From Candidatus Woesearchaeota archaeon (GTDB lineage Archaea > Nanobdellota > Nanobdellia > Woesearchaeales > 21-14-0-10-32-9), in assembly GCA_021735165.1 (NCBI GenBank), contig JAIPHP010000013.1, positions 1 to 37,674 of the forward strand: 37,674 nucleotides of DNA, in the 5' to 3' direction. Each line of letters starts with the position of its first letter. The first letter of the stretch is position 1. Shown here piece by piece: positions 1-7,144 of the stretch. The position numbers and the translations under genes were made by a program. The notes beneath the pieces are model-generated. The model searched no databases, had not been told where the DNA came from, and saw only the letters and a program-made list of their open reading frames with translations.

Positions 1-56
1 ATAGCTAAACTAATTACAATCATAAAAACAATCAAACAAAATCTTCCTCTTTTCAT
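1..56 (-). CDS. Start of an exported or membrane protein, cut by the window edge
   Basis: Reading leftwards from an ATG at 54-56, the frame is open for 18 codons to the window edge: MKRGRFCLIVFMIVISLA. Basic residues followed by a hydrophobic run look like a signal peptide or first membrane helix. A TTTTTAAA box lies about 30 nt upstream of the ATG, the spacing seen at leaderless promoters elsewhere in the window. Only the N-terminus is visible, so no function can be assigned. It could be a chance frame, but promoter and hydrophobic start together make a real gene more likely than not. Confidence 0.45.
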   Translation of the reverse strand, partial: MKRGRFCLIVFMIVISLA

Positions 57-134
57 ATTAAAAAGATTAAGCACAACTCCTTTAAAAACATTTCGCAAAT
101 TTGGGGGGGAAGAAAAATCAATTTTTATTTACTT

Positions 135-149
135 TAATCCTTGTTAGTT
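135..149 (+). repeat. Left copy of the direct repeat flanking the lipoprotein cassette
   Basis: TAATCCTTGTTAGTT occurs here and, in the same orientation, at 1269-1283. The two copies bracket the inverted-repeat-bounded lipoprotein cassette. Between this copy and the left inverted repeat are two small hairpins: an 8-bp stem GTTTCCAG/CTGGAAAC at about 151-177, and CTGCG/CGCAG at about 178-189. The distance to the inverted repeat is 43 bp here but 8 bp on the right, so this is not a simple target-site duplication. Confidence 0.5.
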
Positions 150-192
150 TCGTTTCCAGTTACGAAGTTCTGGAAACCTGCGTCCGCAGAGT

Positions 193-261
193 CGGGAGAA
201 AGGGCGTTCTATCAAATGAGCGAATGCGATACATCAAGAACAAGAATAAAGGGGCAGTTTT
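193..261. repeat. Left nested inverted-repeat module
   Basis: Two arms lie here: CGGGAGAAAGGGC at 193-205 and GGGGCAGTTTT at 251-261. Exact reverse complements occur in mirror order at 1248-1260 and 1224-1234. The arms are 45 bp apart on this side and 13 bp apart on the right. G/C-rich exact 13-mers and 11-mers in mirrored order are unlikely by chance in DNA this A/T-rich. Confidence 0.6.
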
Positions 262-268
262 ACATAAT

Positions 269-613
269 CTATCGTGTAAATGATGCTTTTCCTTCATCAG
301 TTTCAACAAGTATAGAATAAATGTATTTATGGTTAATGGCAAATTGATCGCAAGTTAACGCTTGAACTTCAATGATTCCTTCAGGATTTAAATTATCTTG
401 TTCCCAGCAAGAATAATAATCATTAACAGTTATGCTTACATTATGCCATGTATAATTATTTCTATTAATAACTCTTAATTGTGTATCTGACAATTCTGCA
501 ATTTCCGGTTCAAGGGGAGGAATAAATTGATACGAAGAACATCCAGTTAAAATAATTAAGAATAAAAGAGTTATTATTTTATGGTATTGTTTTTGAATAT
601 TCAATTTCTTCAT
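269..613 (-). CDS. Small predicted lipoprotein
   Basis: The product is about 114 residues, starting MKKLNIQKQYHK. It has a basic N-terminus, a hydrophobic run and a lipobox (ILTGC followed by SS), so it is predicted to be exported and lipid-anchored at the Cys. The rest is hydrophilic with no recognised domain. The start at 613 is chosen over an in-frame ATG at 655 because AAGGAGGT lies 8 nt upstream and because the lipobox then follows directly. The gene starts inside the end of the upstream lipoprotein gene (35-bp overlap), so the two are probably translationally coupled. Both sit inside the inverted-repeat cassette. Function unknown; a surface or binding role is only a guess. Confidence 0.7.
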   Translation of the reverse strand: MKKLNIQKQYHKIITLLFLIILTGCSSYQFIPPLEPEIAELSDTQLRVINRNNYTWHNVSITVNDYYSCWEQDNLNPEGIIEVQALTCDQFAINHKYIYSILVETDEGKASFTR

Positions 614-1178
614 AATTACAGACCTCCTTATCGCATAATACAATACCAAAACCATAAATATTTAATGATTCATATTTTGAAATCCAATCACTAACATTTT
701 TGGAATATTTATTACCCATTCCATCCAATCCTATTTGAATTAATTGAGAATCATCGTATAAATTTTTATTTGTAGGATTTGGTGGGTGAGTAAACATATT
801 CAATGGACTATTAGGTGTTAGTTCTGAAGTTATTTCTATCTCTATAATATTATTTGAAGTTATTACGAAACTACTTATAGAAAATGTTTCATCTTTAATC
901 TCTTGAGTTTCTATATCTTCTTCTACATAAGAACATTCTGAAATTTTATCTTTAATGTCGCCATTATAACATTGGTATTTAATAACTTCTTTAGTTTCTG
1001 TTTCAGTTTGTTTTGGACACTCAGAACAATCTAATTCTGGACAAGTTATGGAAGAACATAAATCCAAAGAATCAACTACTTCTCCATTTGCACATTGATA
1101 CTTTGTTTCAGTCTGAACTTGACAACCTGCCAAAAACACCAATCCTACAAAAACCATAATTGGAATTAAATATTTCAT
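579..1178 (-). CDS. Cys-rich predicted lipoprotein with two KYQC/NG repeats
   Basis: The product is 199 residues. The signal region MKYLIPIMVFVGLVFLAGC ends in a lipobox, so the Cys near position 19 is the predicted lipid anchor. Two short repeats follow, KYQCANGEVVDSLDLCS and KYQCYNGDIKDKISECS, with a CPELDCSECP stretch between them. This suggests small disulfide-stabilised repeats on the cell surface. The C-terminal half is hydrophilic, possibly beta-rich, and not recognised. A TATA-like box (CATTTATTAAAG, about 1203-1214) is about 30 bp upstream of the ATG, consistent with leaderless transcription. The second lipoprotein gene overlaps its 3' end. The repeat style resembles DPANN surface proteins (from memory, not searched). 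Confidence 0.75.
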   Translation of the reverse strand: MKYLIPIMVFVGLVFLAGCQVQTETKYQCANGEVVDSLDLCSSITCPELDCSECPKQTETETKEVIKYQCYNGDIKDKISECSYVEEDIETQEIKDETFSISSFVITSNNIIEIEITSELTPNSPLNMFTHPPNPTNKNLYDDSQLIQIGLDGMGNKYSKNVSDWISKYESLNIYGFGIVLCDKEVCNYEEIEYSKTIP

Positions 1179-1223
1179 AATAATATGAGATTATGAATAC
1201 ACTTTAATAAATGTTACGAAAAG

Positions 1224-1260
1224 AAAACTGCCCCCTTCCATTTTTTAGCCCTTTCTCCCG
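1224..1260. repeat. Right nested inverted-repeat module
   Basis: AAAACTGCCCC (1224-1234) and GCCCTTTCTCCCG (1248-1260) are exact reverse complements of the left arms at 251-261 and 193-205. The module lies just upstream of the promoter of the first lipoprotein gene. Confidence 0.6.
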
Positions 1261-1268
1261 ATTGAAAC

Positions 1269-1283
1269 TAATCCTTGTTAGTT
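1269..1283 (+). repeat. Right copy of the flanking direct repeat
   Basis: TAATCCTTGTTAGTT is identical to 135-149. The segment TTGTTAGTTG (1275-1284) also occurs inverted as CAACTAACAA at 1405-1414, between this site and the recombinase gene. Such arms could be recombinase sites, but the short core is also a common by-product of Leu-Thr codons in this genome. Confidence 0.5.
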
Positions 1284-1577
1284 GTTTTTTCTGCAAGAAA
1301 AAATGGTGACTGAAAGGAGGCACAGTATGACGCAAGCACAAAATAAAAACTGCAAAGCAGACAAAAACTATTTTTTAACACAAAAAAAGTGCTGAGTAAT
1401 ATTGCAACTAACAATATATATACGAAAAGCTTTGAATTTGACGATTTTAGAGCGTATAATGCCAAAATTCTATAGATTGACTTAGAAAAAATGTTTTCTT
1501 TTTATTGTAGTGAAAATAAGCAAAATCAATTTTTAAACCGGCAAATCTCCGTTTTTTATCCAATTAAGCATTTTAAG
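1284..1577. other. Non-coding spacer upstream of the recombinase
   Basis: No convincing long gene is present. The stretch holds the inverted CAACTAACAA copy (1405-1414), a TATA-like run AACAATATATATAC at about 1411-1424, and one small SD-preceded ORF listed separately. AATCTCCG at about 1549-1556 is mirrored by CGGAGATT just right of the recombinase gene (about 2570-2577). Confidence 0.5.
1327..1395 (+). CDS. Possible 22-residue small protein with a strong SD
   Basis: The ORF reads MTQAQNKNCKADKNYFLTQK plus KC and stops at TGA. It is preceded by AAAGGAGG with six bases to the ATG, one of the best Shine-Dalgarno matches in the window. The peptide is basic with two Cys and no membrane helix. 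It sits in the loop between inverted TTGTTAGTTG/CAACTAACAA arms beside the recombinase gene. An SD-ATG pair can arise by chance, so this is a candidate only. Confidence 0.25.
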   Translation: MTQAQNKNCKADKNYFLTQKKC

Positions 1578-1592
1578 AAGTAATATTTACTT
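1578..1592. promoter_or_regulatory. Palindrome just upstream of the recombinase start
   Basis: AAGTAATATTTACTT is a perfect inverted repeat (AAGTAA/TTACTT around TAT), ending six bases before the ATG at 1599. A protein bound here would cover the 5' end of the transcript or initiation region, so it could be an autoregulatory operator. In A/T-rich DNA a 6-bp-arm palindrome can also be chance. Confidence 0.35.
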
Positions 1593-1598
1593 TTTTGA

Positions 1599-2411
1599 AT
1601 GACTTTAGATGTTCTTTATAATATGAAACGAGAAATGCTTCGCCGTAAACTATCTCCTAGAACGGTCAAGACTTATTTACAATATGTAAAGATGTTTTTG
1701 CTTGAAAATAAAGACAAAAACCCAAAGGAATTTTCTAAAAAAGATGTTAGAAAGTTTCTTTATGATCTAGAAGATAAAGATGTTTCTGGAAGCACCTTGA
1801 ACGTAGCACATAACGCGTTGAGATTCATGATGATTGATGTGTTGCATAAAGCTTGCTATTTGAAGATTAAATATTCTAAAGTTCCTGTTAGAAAACCTAA
1901 ATATTTAACTAAAAAAGAAGTTCAGGAAATTTTGAGAGTTATTGAAAATCCAAAGCATAAACTTCTTGTGTCCTTAATGTATGGAGCGGGTCTTAGAGTG
2001 TGTGAGGTCACAAGGCTAAAAATTATTGATTTTAGTTTCGAAGAAAATATTGGTTGGGTGAGGGGAGGTAAAGGAAATAAAGACAGGCCATTTATCATTC
2101 CTCAAAAGATAAAACAAGAATTACAAGAAAGATGTAATTATGAAAATTATTGGTTATTTTCAGGTAGAAATGGAGCTCTAAGTGTTAAGTCCGTTCAAAT
2201 AATTGTAGAAAAAGCAGGGAAAAAAGCCAAAATAAAAAAGCACATTCATCCGCATATATTCAGACATTCATTTACAACTCATTTACTCGAATCTGGAATT
2301 GATATTGTATCTGTACAAACTCTTCTTGGACATGTACGGCCAGAAACAACTCTTAGTTATTCTCACACAATTAGACCACAGATGATTGCTATAAAGAGTC
2401 CACTTGATTAA
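1599..2411 (+). CDS. xerA: XerA-type tyrosine recombinase/integrase
   Basis: The product is 270 residues, the usual size of archaeal Xer recombinases. An N-terminal SAM-like core-binding domain (about 1-85, LSPRTVKTYLQYVKMFL) precedes a catalytic domain. All catalytic residues are visible: R133 (GAGLRVCEVTRL), K158 (GGKGNKDR), H219 and R222 (HPHIFRHSFTTHLL), H245 (LLGH) and nucleophile Y254 (TLSYSH). It should cut and join DNA at paired inverted sites, either as the chromosome dimer recombinase at dif or as an integrase of a mobile cassette. It lies beside an inverted-repeat-bounded lipoprotein cassette, which favours a local role, but archaeal XerA is also a housekeeping enzyme. An in-frame ATG at 1623 is a less likely start. 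Confidence 0.92.
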   Translation: MTLDVLYNMKREMLRRKLSPRTVKTYLQYVKMFLLENKDKNPKEFSKKDVRKFLYDLEDKDVSGSTLNVAHNALRFMMIDVLHKACYLKIKYSKVPVRKPKYLTKKEVQEILRVIENPKHKLLVSLMYGAGLRVCEVTRLKIIDFSFEENIGWVRGGKGNKDRPFIIPQKIKQELQERCNYENYWLFSGRNGALSVKSVQIIVEKAGKKAKIKKHIHPHIFRHSFTTHLLESGIDIVSVQTLLGHVRPETTLSYSHTIRPQMIAIKSPLD

Positions 2412-2686
2412 TTTGGTCACCTTAAAAGTAAAGTTCTCTAAAATCAAGGTGGGATGGCGTTTTATTGCGCGCTAGCTGAAGAGGTTTAATACATTGGCCT
2501 GCACAAAAATGTTCGTTCATTTTTGTTGTGCCAGAAACTTATGTTTTTGTGCATTTAGGGCGGAGATTCGCGAAGAAATCATTTTTTTTTCTGTGCGCAT
2601 CTTAATTGAGCTCTAGGACAATACAGATATTTGGGACCTGCCCAAAAATATTAAAAAAATTATTAAAAAACCAAAAGTGGTAAATA
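2412..2686. other. Structured non-coding spacer downstream of the recombinase
   Basis: No gene is supported. Directly after the stop, CACCTT (2418-2423) and AAGGTG (2446-2451) can pair as a 6-bp stem with a 22-nt loop, a possible terminator. AAGGTGGGATGG (2446-2457) recurs inverted at 7703-7714. A 34+13-bp repeat shared with 12652-12752 follows (listed separately), with a hairpin CAAAAATG/CATTTTTG (2504-2525). Confidence 0.5.
2460..2510 (+). repeat. Intergenic repeat, copy A
   Basis: Positions 2460-2493 (TTTTATTGCGC, CTAGC, GAAG and GGTTTAATACA in order) match 12652-12685 over 34 nt with three mismatches. CCTGCACAAAAAT (2498-2510) matches 12740-12752 exactly. Copy A has 4 bp between the modules; copy B has 54 bp with two hairpins. 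One frame of both copies reads FYCALAE-x-V-stop, two of the three differences being synonymous. It may therefore be a decayed 3' end of a coding element. Confidence 0.65.
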
Positions 2687-2702
2687 GTTACTGCTCAGTA
2701 AC
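2687..2702. promoter_or_regulatory. 16-bp palindromic candidate operator
   Basis: GTTACTGCTCAGTAAC is a perfect palindrome with 7-bp arms. It lies a few bases upstream of a TATA box (TTTATATATT, about 2709-2718) and 77 bp before the metallophosphoesterase ATG. A close relative (13 of 16 identical) lies 70 bp upstream of the metG ATG, also before an A/T-rich TATA-like region, so it may bind a transcription factor common to both promoters. Confidence 0.5.
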
Positions 2703-2778
2703 GAAACATTTATATATTGGGGAAATAACATTAACAAAAATAAGAGAAATCTTAATAATTAAAGTTTAAAAAACCAAA

Positions 2779-3852
2779 ATGAAACATATAATAATCTCAG
2801 ATACGCATTCCCCGCAATGCATTTACAAAGCGCTAAACTATGCTCAAGACCTCATTGAAGAACAAGAAGATATAGACTCCATCGTAATCAACGGAGACTT
2901 ACTAGGAATATTTTCAATGACAAGCAGCAACCTATACAAAGGAGAGTGGATACCTAAAGAAACTATGAATGACTTCTTAAAAAAAGCAGCGCCAAAATTC
3001 TACGAACACTACAAAAAAACAGGAAAACTAACAAAAAAACTAGCATATGAATACATAGGAGAAAGATATGCTTGGACCTACAAAATACTCAGAGCATCAA
3101 GTAAAATAAAAAAAACAATATTCAACCTAGGAAACCACGAGTCAAAATTACATTTCTTGGTATTGCATGAACTAACGTTTTTAACAAATTGTGAAAAAAC
3201 CTTAATAAAAGAACTAGATTTTAAAATTTTAGAAAAAATATACGAACTATTCGAAAAAAAACTAGAATTATTAGAAAAAGAATCAGATTTTATATACATA
3301 AGAAATAAACACCACACACAAGATAAAACACTAATAATAGGAATACCGGGAGAAAGCCACGACACAGAAAATTACACGCCCACATCAATGAAACAGGAAC
3401 AAAAAACAAAACAAATACTAGAAAACATAAAAGAAAACCTTGAAAACTACGAAAATATCATAATATATAACCACACCCAAGGAACATATGATAAAGAAAC
3501 AGGAACATTTCAACCAGCAAGCTCTTCACTAAAAAAATTTATAAAAAATCTAAAAAAAGACAAACATATAATTTTTATTCAATCACACAACCATTGGAGC
3601 TACACGCAATTCATAAAACAAGACAACGTACATTACATAATGAATAATGCGGGTCTTCACGATGGAATATTCAACTTAGTAGAAACAAATAAAAATGAAG
3701 TAATTTGCTACGACATAGACCCAAATACTCAAAAAATAACAAAACTAAAGGTTTCAGAAAATGAAAAAACCTTTGAATCAGAAGAAAACCTAATAGCAAG
3801 ATATTACCCAGACCCAAAACCAATAATTAATAGAATCCAAAAAATAAAATAA
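2779..3852 (+). CDS. Calcineurin-like metallophosphoesterase
   Basis: The product is 357 residues. The metal-binding motifs of the superfamily are in order: D8-x-H10 (ISDTH), G39-D40 (VINGDLLG), G118-N119-H120-E121 (LGNHES), H232 (IIYNHTQG) and H270-x-H272 (IQSHNHWS). It should hydrolyse a phosphomonoester or phosphodiester with two metal ions; the substrate cannot be read from sequence. An insertion rich in Lys and Glu between about 130 and 230 is longer than in minimal family members. There is no signal peptide, so it is cytoplasmic. The likely promoter has a TATA box at about 2709-2718 with the 16-bp palindrome directly upstream. Confidence 0.85.
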   Translation: MKHIIISDTHSPQCIYKALNYAQDLIEEQEDIDSIVINGDLLGIFSMTSSNLYKGEWIPKETMNDFLKKAAPKFYEHYKKTGKLTKKLAYEYIGERYAWTYKILRASSKIKKTIFNLGNHESKLHFLVLHELTFLTNCEKTLIKELDFKILEKIYELFEKKLELLEKESDFIYIRNKHHTQDKTLIIGIPGESHDTENYTPTSMKQEQKTKQILENIKENLENYENIIIYNHTQGTYDKETGTFQPASSSLKKFIKNLKKDKHIIFIQSHNHWSYTQFIKQDNVHYIMNNAGLHDGIFNLVETNKNEVICYDIDPNTQKITKLKVSENEKTFESEENLIARYYPDPKPIINRIQKIK

Positions 3853-3961
3853 CACAAAAATATAATAAATTCTTAAAAAAAGCAGCTATTAATGATAGAA
3901 AGATTAAAATACTACTTCTTCACTGAACAATTAAAACAAAAAATTACTTAAAGTGAAATAA

Positions 3962-4687
3962 ATGAAAGAACAGCTCACAGAACATTCATACATAAAAACA
4001 TATACTGTAAAAATAAACTTTTTTAAATCAAAAAGTTCTAGGATGAGACATAGAGAGATTGAAAAATTCAATGAAAGCTCAAGAGACATCCTCTTATCAA
4101 AATATAAATTATTGGACGATGATTTAGAAAGCGAAAATGTATACTTTGGAGCACTCAACATCCATGGAAAATACAGCAATAACGAAGTATCAAATAATGA
4201 CCAACTTACAGTTTTAAGTTGGTTCCAACCAAACTTAAAAAGTAGCAAAGTTCTTTTAGTACAAAAAGCATTTTTAGGAAATTATGATAAAAATTCTCTT
4301 GAAACAATGCTACAAAATGCAAATGAATACTCCACAATATACTCAAGATATCAATTTTATGACATAAACACTCATCAATTCGTAAAAAGATCTGATTTAA
4401 TACAAAAATTGTTTTATGACAAAAAAAACAAAAACATAATAGACTTTAATGACTATAAAAACCACAATAAAAGCCCGCAAGAACAACAAAAAATAGAAAA
4501 AAAACAAGAAAGCAAAATAACAATTGCAAACCCAAAACTGAACTTTGACGATTGTGAACTAGAAACCCCAGACGTACAAAAAAACATCGTAAAAGAAACC
4601 TATTTCAAACAAACAGAACCAAACAAATATAAATCAACATCAATAAACATTTTAAATGCAGTTGCAAATTGGCTCACTAGAACTTGA
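3962..4687 (+). CDS. Unknown hydrophilic protein overlapping the dus gene
   Basis: The product is 241 residues and not recognised. The first 140 residues are mixed and look folded (GALNIHGKYS, LSWFQPNLKSSKVLLVQKAFLG). From about 155 on it is low-complexity and charged (NHNKSPQEQQKIEKKQESK) with a probably disordered tail. It has no signal peptide or membrane helix. Its 3' end overlaps the start of the dihydrouridine synthase gene by 32 bp in another frame, implying co-transcription and probably coupled translation. An AAAGTGA stretch lies just upstream of the ATG. Confidence 0.6.
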   Translation: MKEQLTEHSYIKTYTVKINFFKSKSSRMRHREIEKFNESSRDILLSKYKLLDDDLESENVYFGALNIHGKYSNNEVSNNDQLTVLSWFQPNLKSSKVLLVQKAFLGNYDKNSLETMLQNANEYSTIYSRYQFYDINTHQFVKRSDLIQKLFYDKKNKNIIDFNDYKNHNKSPQEQQKIEKKQESKITIANPKLNFDDCELETPDVQKNIVKETYFKQTEPNKYKSTSINILNAVANWLTRT

Positions 4688-5657
4688 AAATCCATTTTTC
4701 TTAGCACCCATGGAAGCAGTTAATTGTGCAAGCTTTAGAATATTATGCAAAAAAAGAGGTGCAGGCCTCATATTCACAGATATGATAGATGCGGACATAT
4801 TCATGGAAAAAGTTTCTGAAATAGGAGAATTAAAAACAATAAATCAACTCATAAATCCTCAAACAGAAGAAAAACCATTGGCAATCCAACTAGGAGGTTC
4901 TAATATTGAAACACTCAAAAAAACCATACAAATTATTGAGCCAATAGCGGAGTTAATAGATTACAACATAGGATGTCCCTTGCCCTATATGCTCGGAAAA
5001 AAAGGAGGGTGCTACCTAATGAAACACCCCGACCAATTATATAAAATAATAAAAGAACTCAGACCAATAATAAAAAAACCACTAACAATTAAAATGAGAA
5101 GTGGATGGGACAAAAACACAATAAATGCATTAGAAATCGCTAAAGAACTCGAAAAACTAGGAGTTAACGCAATAACAATACACCCGAGAACAAGAAAACA
5201 AAAATACATGGAACGCGCAGATTGGACGCTCATTAAAAAAATAAAAGAAAACATAAACATACCCATAATACTAAGTGGAGATGTAACAAACACATATATG
5301 GCCCACATGGCTTTTGCACACACAAAAGCAGATTTTTTAATGATAGGCAGAGGAGCAAAAAATAATCCTTCAATATTCGAAGAATTAAACAATTACTGGA
5401 AACTAAAAAAACAACCCAAAAAACCACTAACAACATACAATAAAAAAACAGAACAAGTAAGAAGAGACTTCAAATATTTCATGGAACTATATAACAAAAT
5501 AGAAAACAGAAACAATTTATCTGAACTAAAAGATCACACAATATGGTTTGCTAAAGAATGCCAAAATAATAAAGAAATAACTCAAAAAATACTACAAGCA
5601 AAAAATAAAGTCATGCTTCACAAAATCATCAACAAAGTTTATTTCAAAAAAACATAG
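4656..5657 (+). CDS. dus: tRNA-dihydrouridine synthase (Dus)
   Basis: The product is 333 residues, normal for the family, a flavin TIM barrel that reduces uridine to dihydrouridine in the tRNA D-loop. The N-terminus IGSLELENPFFLAPMEAV matches the FMN-binding start. The catalytic cysteine is C107 in NIGCP, and FMN-contacting residues are seen in K146-x-R148-SG and H176 (AITIHPRTR). The phosphate-binding end is SGDV and MIGRGAKNNP. The start at 4656 is kept because it gives the standard N-terminus, even though it lies inside the upstream gene. It is the last gene of a two-gene unit. Confidence 0.9.
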   Translation: MQLQIGSLELENPFFLAPMEAVNCASFRILCKKRGAGLIFTDMIDADIFMEKVSEIGELKTINQLINPQTEEKPLAIQLGGSNIETLKKTIQIIEPIAELIDYNIGCPLPYMLGKKGGCYLMKHPDQLYKIIKELRPIIKKPLTIKMRSGWDKNTINALEIAKELEKLGVNAITIHPRTRKQKYMERADWTLIKKIKENINIPIILSGDVTNTYMAHMAFAHTKADFLMIGRGAKNNPSIFEELNNYWKLKKQPKKPLTTYNKKTEQVRRDFKYFMELYNKIENRNNLSELKDHTIWFAKECQNNKEITQKILQAKNKVMLHKIINKVYFKKT

Positions 5658-5751
5658 CAACAACAAAATTAAAATGCACAATCAAAATACACACAACAAA
5701 ATTGATGTTAAAAAAACGAGTTCTCTAAAAGTTAAAAACACACTCTGAAAA

Positions 5752-7041
5752 CTATCTTTTAAGCTTAGAATTCAATCTAGAATCCTCGAAATGTTTAGAA
5801 AACAAATTCCAAACACCATTAAACAAGCCTTTTCCATTTAAAATAACAAGAATAGAAGTTAGCAAAATACTTAAAAAAACCACTGCCAAAACAGGAGCAG
5901 TCATCAAATCTGCTCCAGGCACCCCGCTTTGAATAGCTAACTGAACTAAAACTGCAGCTGCTAAACCCTTAGGAATTAACACTTCTAAGCTAGTCCTATC
6001 CAAATTTCCTAAGTTATGCCTTCCTAAAGAAAGTTTTACTGCCAAAGGCCTAATCAAATATATCCCAACAACAATTAAAAAAGACAACAAATAGATAGTT
6101 ACGCTTGAAAAATCCATTAAAATACCTAAATACACAAAAAAGAACACTTTAACAAAAAAACTAATCTCTTGAAAAAAATTCTGAGCGCTTTTATTCAACA
6201 CAGCAGAAATAGTTAAAGATTCCTCCTCAGATTTTTTCTTGTCATTAGAATGAAATAATCTTAGTATGGCTCTACTATTACCAAGCACAAGCCCAAAAGC
6301 CAGAGCGCCTATAGCTCCGCTAGCAGCTATCAAAGGACTCTCTATTAAGGCATATAGTCCAATAACTACTGCAACAGTCACCATATATGCTTGCTTTAAA
6401 TCATCAAATTTATCTAATAAATGAACCCAGATCAAACCAACAATTGCGCCAAATACTAGTGCAAGAGCAAACGAACTTAAAATATTATTTGCAACCCCCA
6501 CGCCTGAAACTTGACCAGTTAAAATAATATTTATTATTGTAAGAGAACCTATTATGCAAAGAACATCACTTATTGCAGATTCTAAAGTTAACAAACTTTT
6601 AATGTCTTTACCTAAAGGCAAACTTTTCACCATAGGTATTACGACCGCGCTTGAAGTACCTCCAAGAATCATTCCCAAAAGTAATGCAGTAATAAAATTC
6701 ATTTGAAAAAGCAACATGCTTAACAACATAACTATTGCAACCGTTAAAAAAAAACTAAAAATGGTAAGAACAGATGCTCCCTTAACTGATTTAAACAAAG
6801 TCTTAAAATCAATAGCTAAAGAACCTTGAAATAATAAAAATATTAAAGTAAATGTAGTAAAAAGTTGAGTGCCCTCTCCTAAAGAATCAGGATTAGCCCA
6901 ACCAACACCATATCTTAAAAAAACGCCTACTAAAATAAGTATCAAAACATCAGGGATTCTGGTTTTTTTAAATAATAACTCTGAAAAATATCCAATTATT
7001 ATTATTGCAGTCAATACAGCAAACGTACTTAATATATCCAT
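5752..7041 (-). CDS. CPA1-type Na+(K+)/H+ antiporter
   Basis: The product is 429 residues with about 12-13 membrane helices, typical of the monovalent cation:proton antiporter fold. The unwound TM4 region is seen as GGTSSAVV (127-134). The ion-binding acidic site is ESAISD (154-159), a Ser-Asp pair at the place where characterised CPA1 members usually have Asn-Asp, so D159 is the likely ion ligand. No cytoplasmic nucleotide-binding domain is present. It should exchange Na+ or K+ for protons across the cell membrane. The ATG is about 25-30 bp from an AAATTTAAAAA box, consistent with a leaderless transcript. It is divergent from the small membrane protein at 7145. Confidence 0.87.
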   Translation of the reverse strand: MDILSTFAVLTAIIIIGYFSELLFKKTRIPDVLILILVGVFLRYGVGWANPDSLGEGTQLFTTFTLIFLLFQGSLAIDFKTLFKSVKGASVLTIFSFFLTVAIVMLLSMLLFQMNFITALLLGMILGGTSSAVVIPMVKSLPLGKDIKSLLTLESAISDVLCIIGSLTIINIILTGQVSGVGVANNILSSFALALVFGAIVGLIWVHLLDKFDDLKQAYMVTVAVVIGLYALIESPLIAASGAIGALAFGLVLGNSRAILRLFHSNDKKKSEEESLTISAVLNKSAQNFFQEISFFVKVFFFVYLGILMDFSSVTIYLLSFLIVVGIYLIRPLAVKLSLGRHNLGNLDRTSLEVLIPKGLAAAVLVQLAIQSGVPGADLMTAPVLAVVFLSILLTSILVILNGKGLFNGVWNLFSKHFEDSRLNSKLKR

Positions 7042-7144
7042 AAATTTATTTCATTAAGTTTGTTTTTAAATTTATCTCTTTTCCAAATATAATCTACATT
7101 ATAGTAGTAACATTTATAAATGGCTTTTACAAACTAAGAAAAAA

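Noticed and set aside
167-177. GTTCTGGAAAC also found in the transposase fragment at the right edge
   Set aside because: An 11-bp match with no further similarity on either side; not enough to call the cassette edge a transposon remnant.
101-283. A 60-codon plus-strand frame at the left edge
   Set aside because: It runs through the hairpins and the left inverted-repeat module, has no promoter-ATG spacing or SD, and no recognisable content.
2412-2778. An archaeal dif site next to xerA
   Set aside because: No 28-bp site with two 11-bp inverted arms and a 6-bp centre was found; the short palindromes here are better explained as operator or hairpins.
3916-3926. TTCTTCACTGA shared with 33100-33110 upstream of another gene
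   Set aside because: Only 11 bp; the surrounding sequence and distance to TATA boxes differ, so chance is a sufficient explanation.
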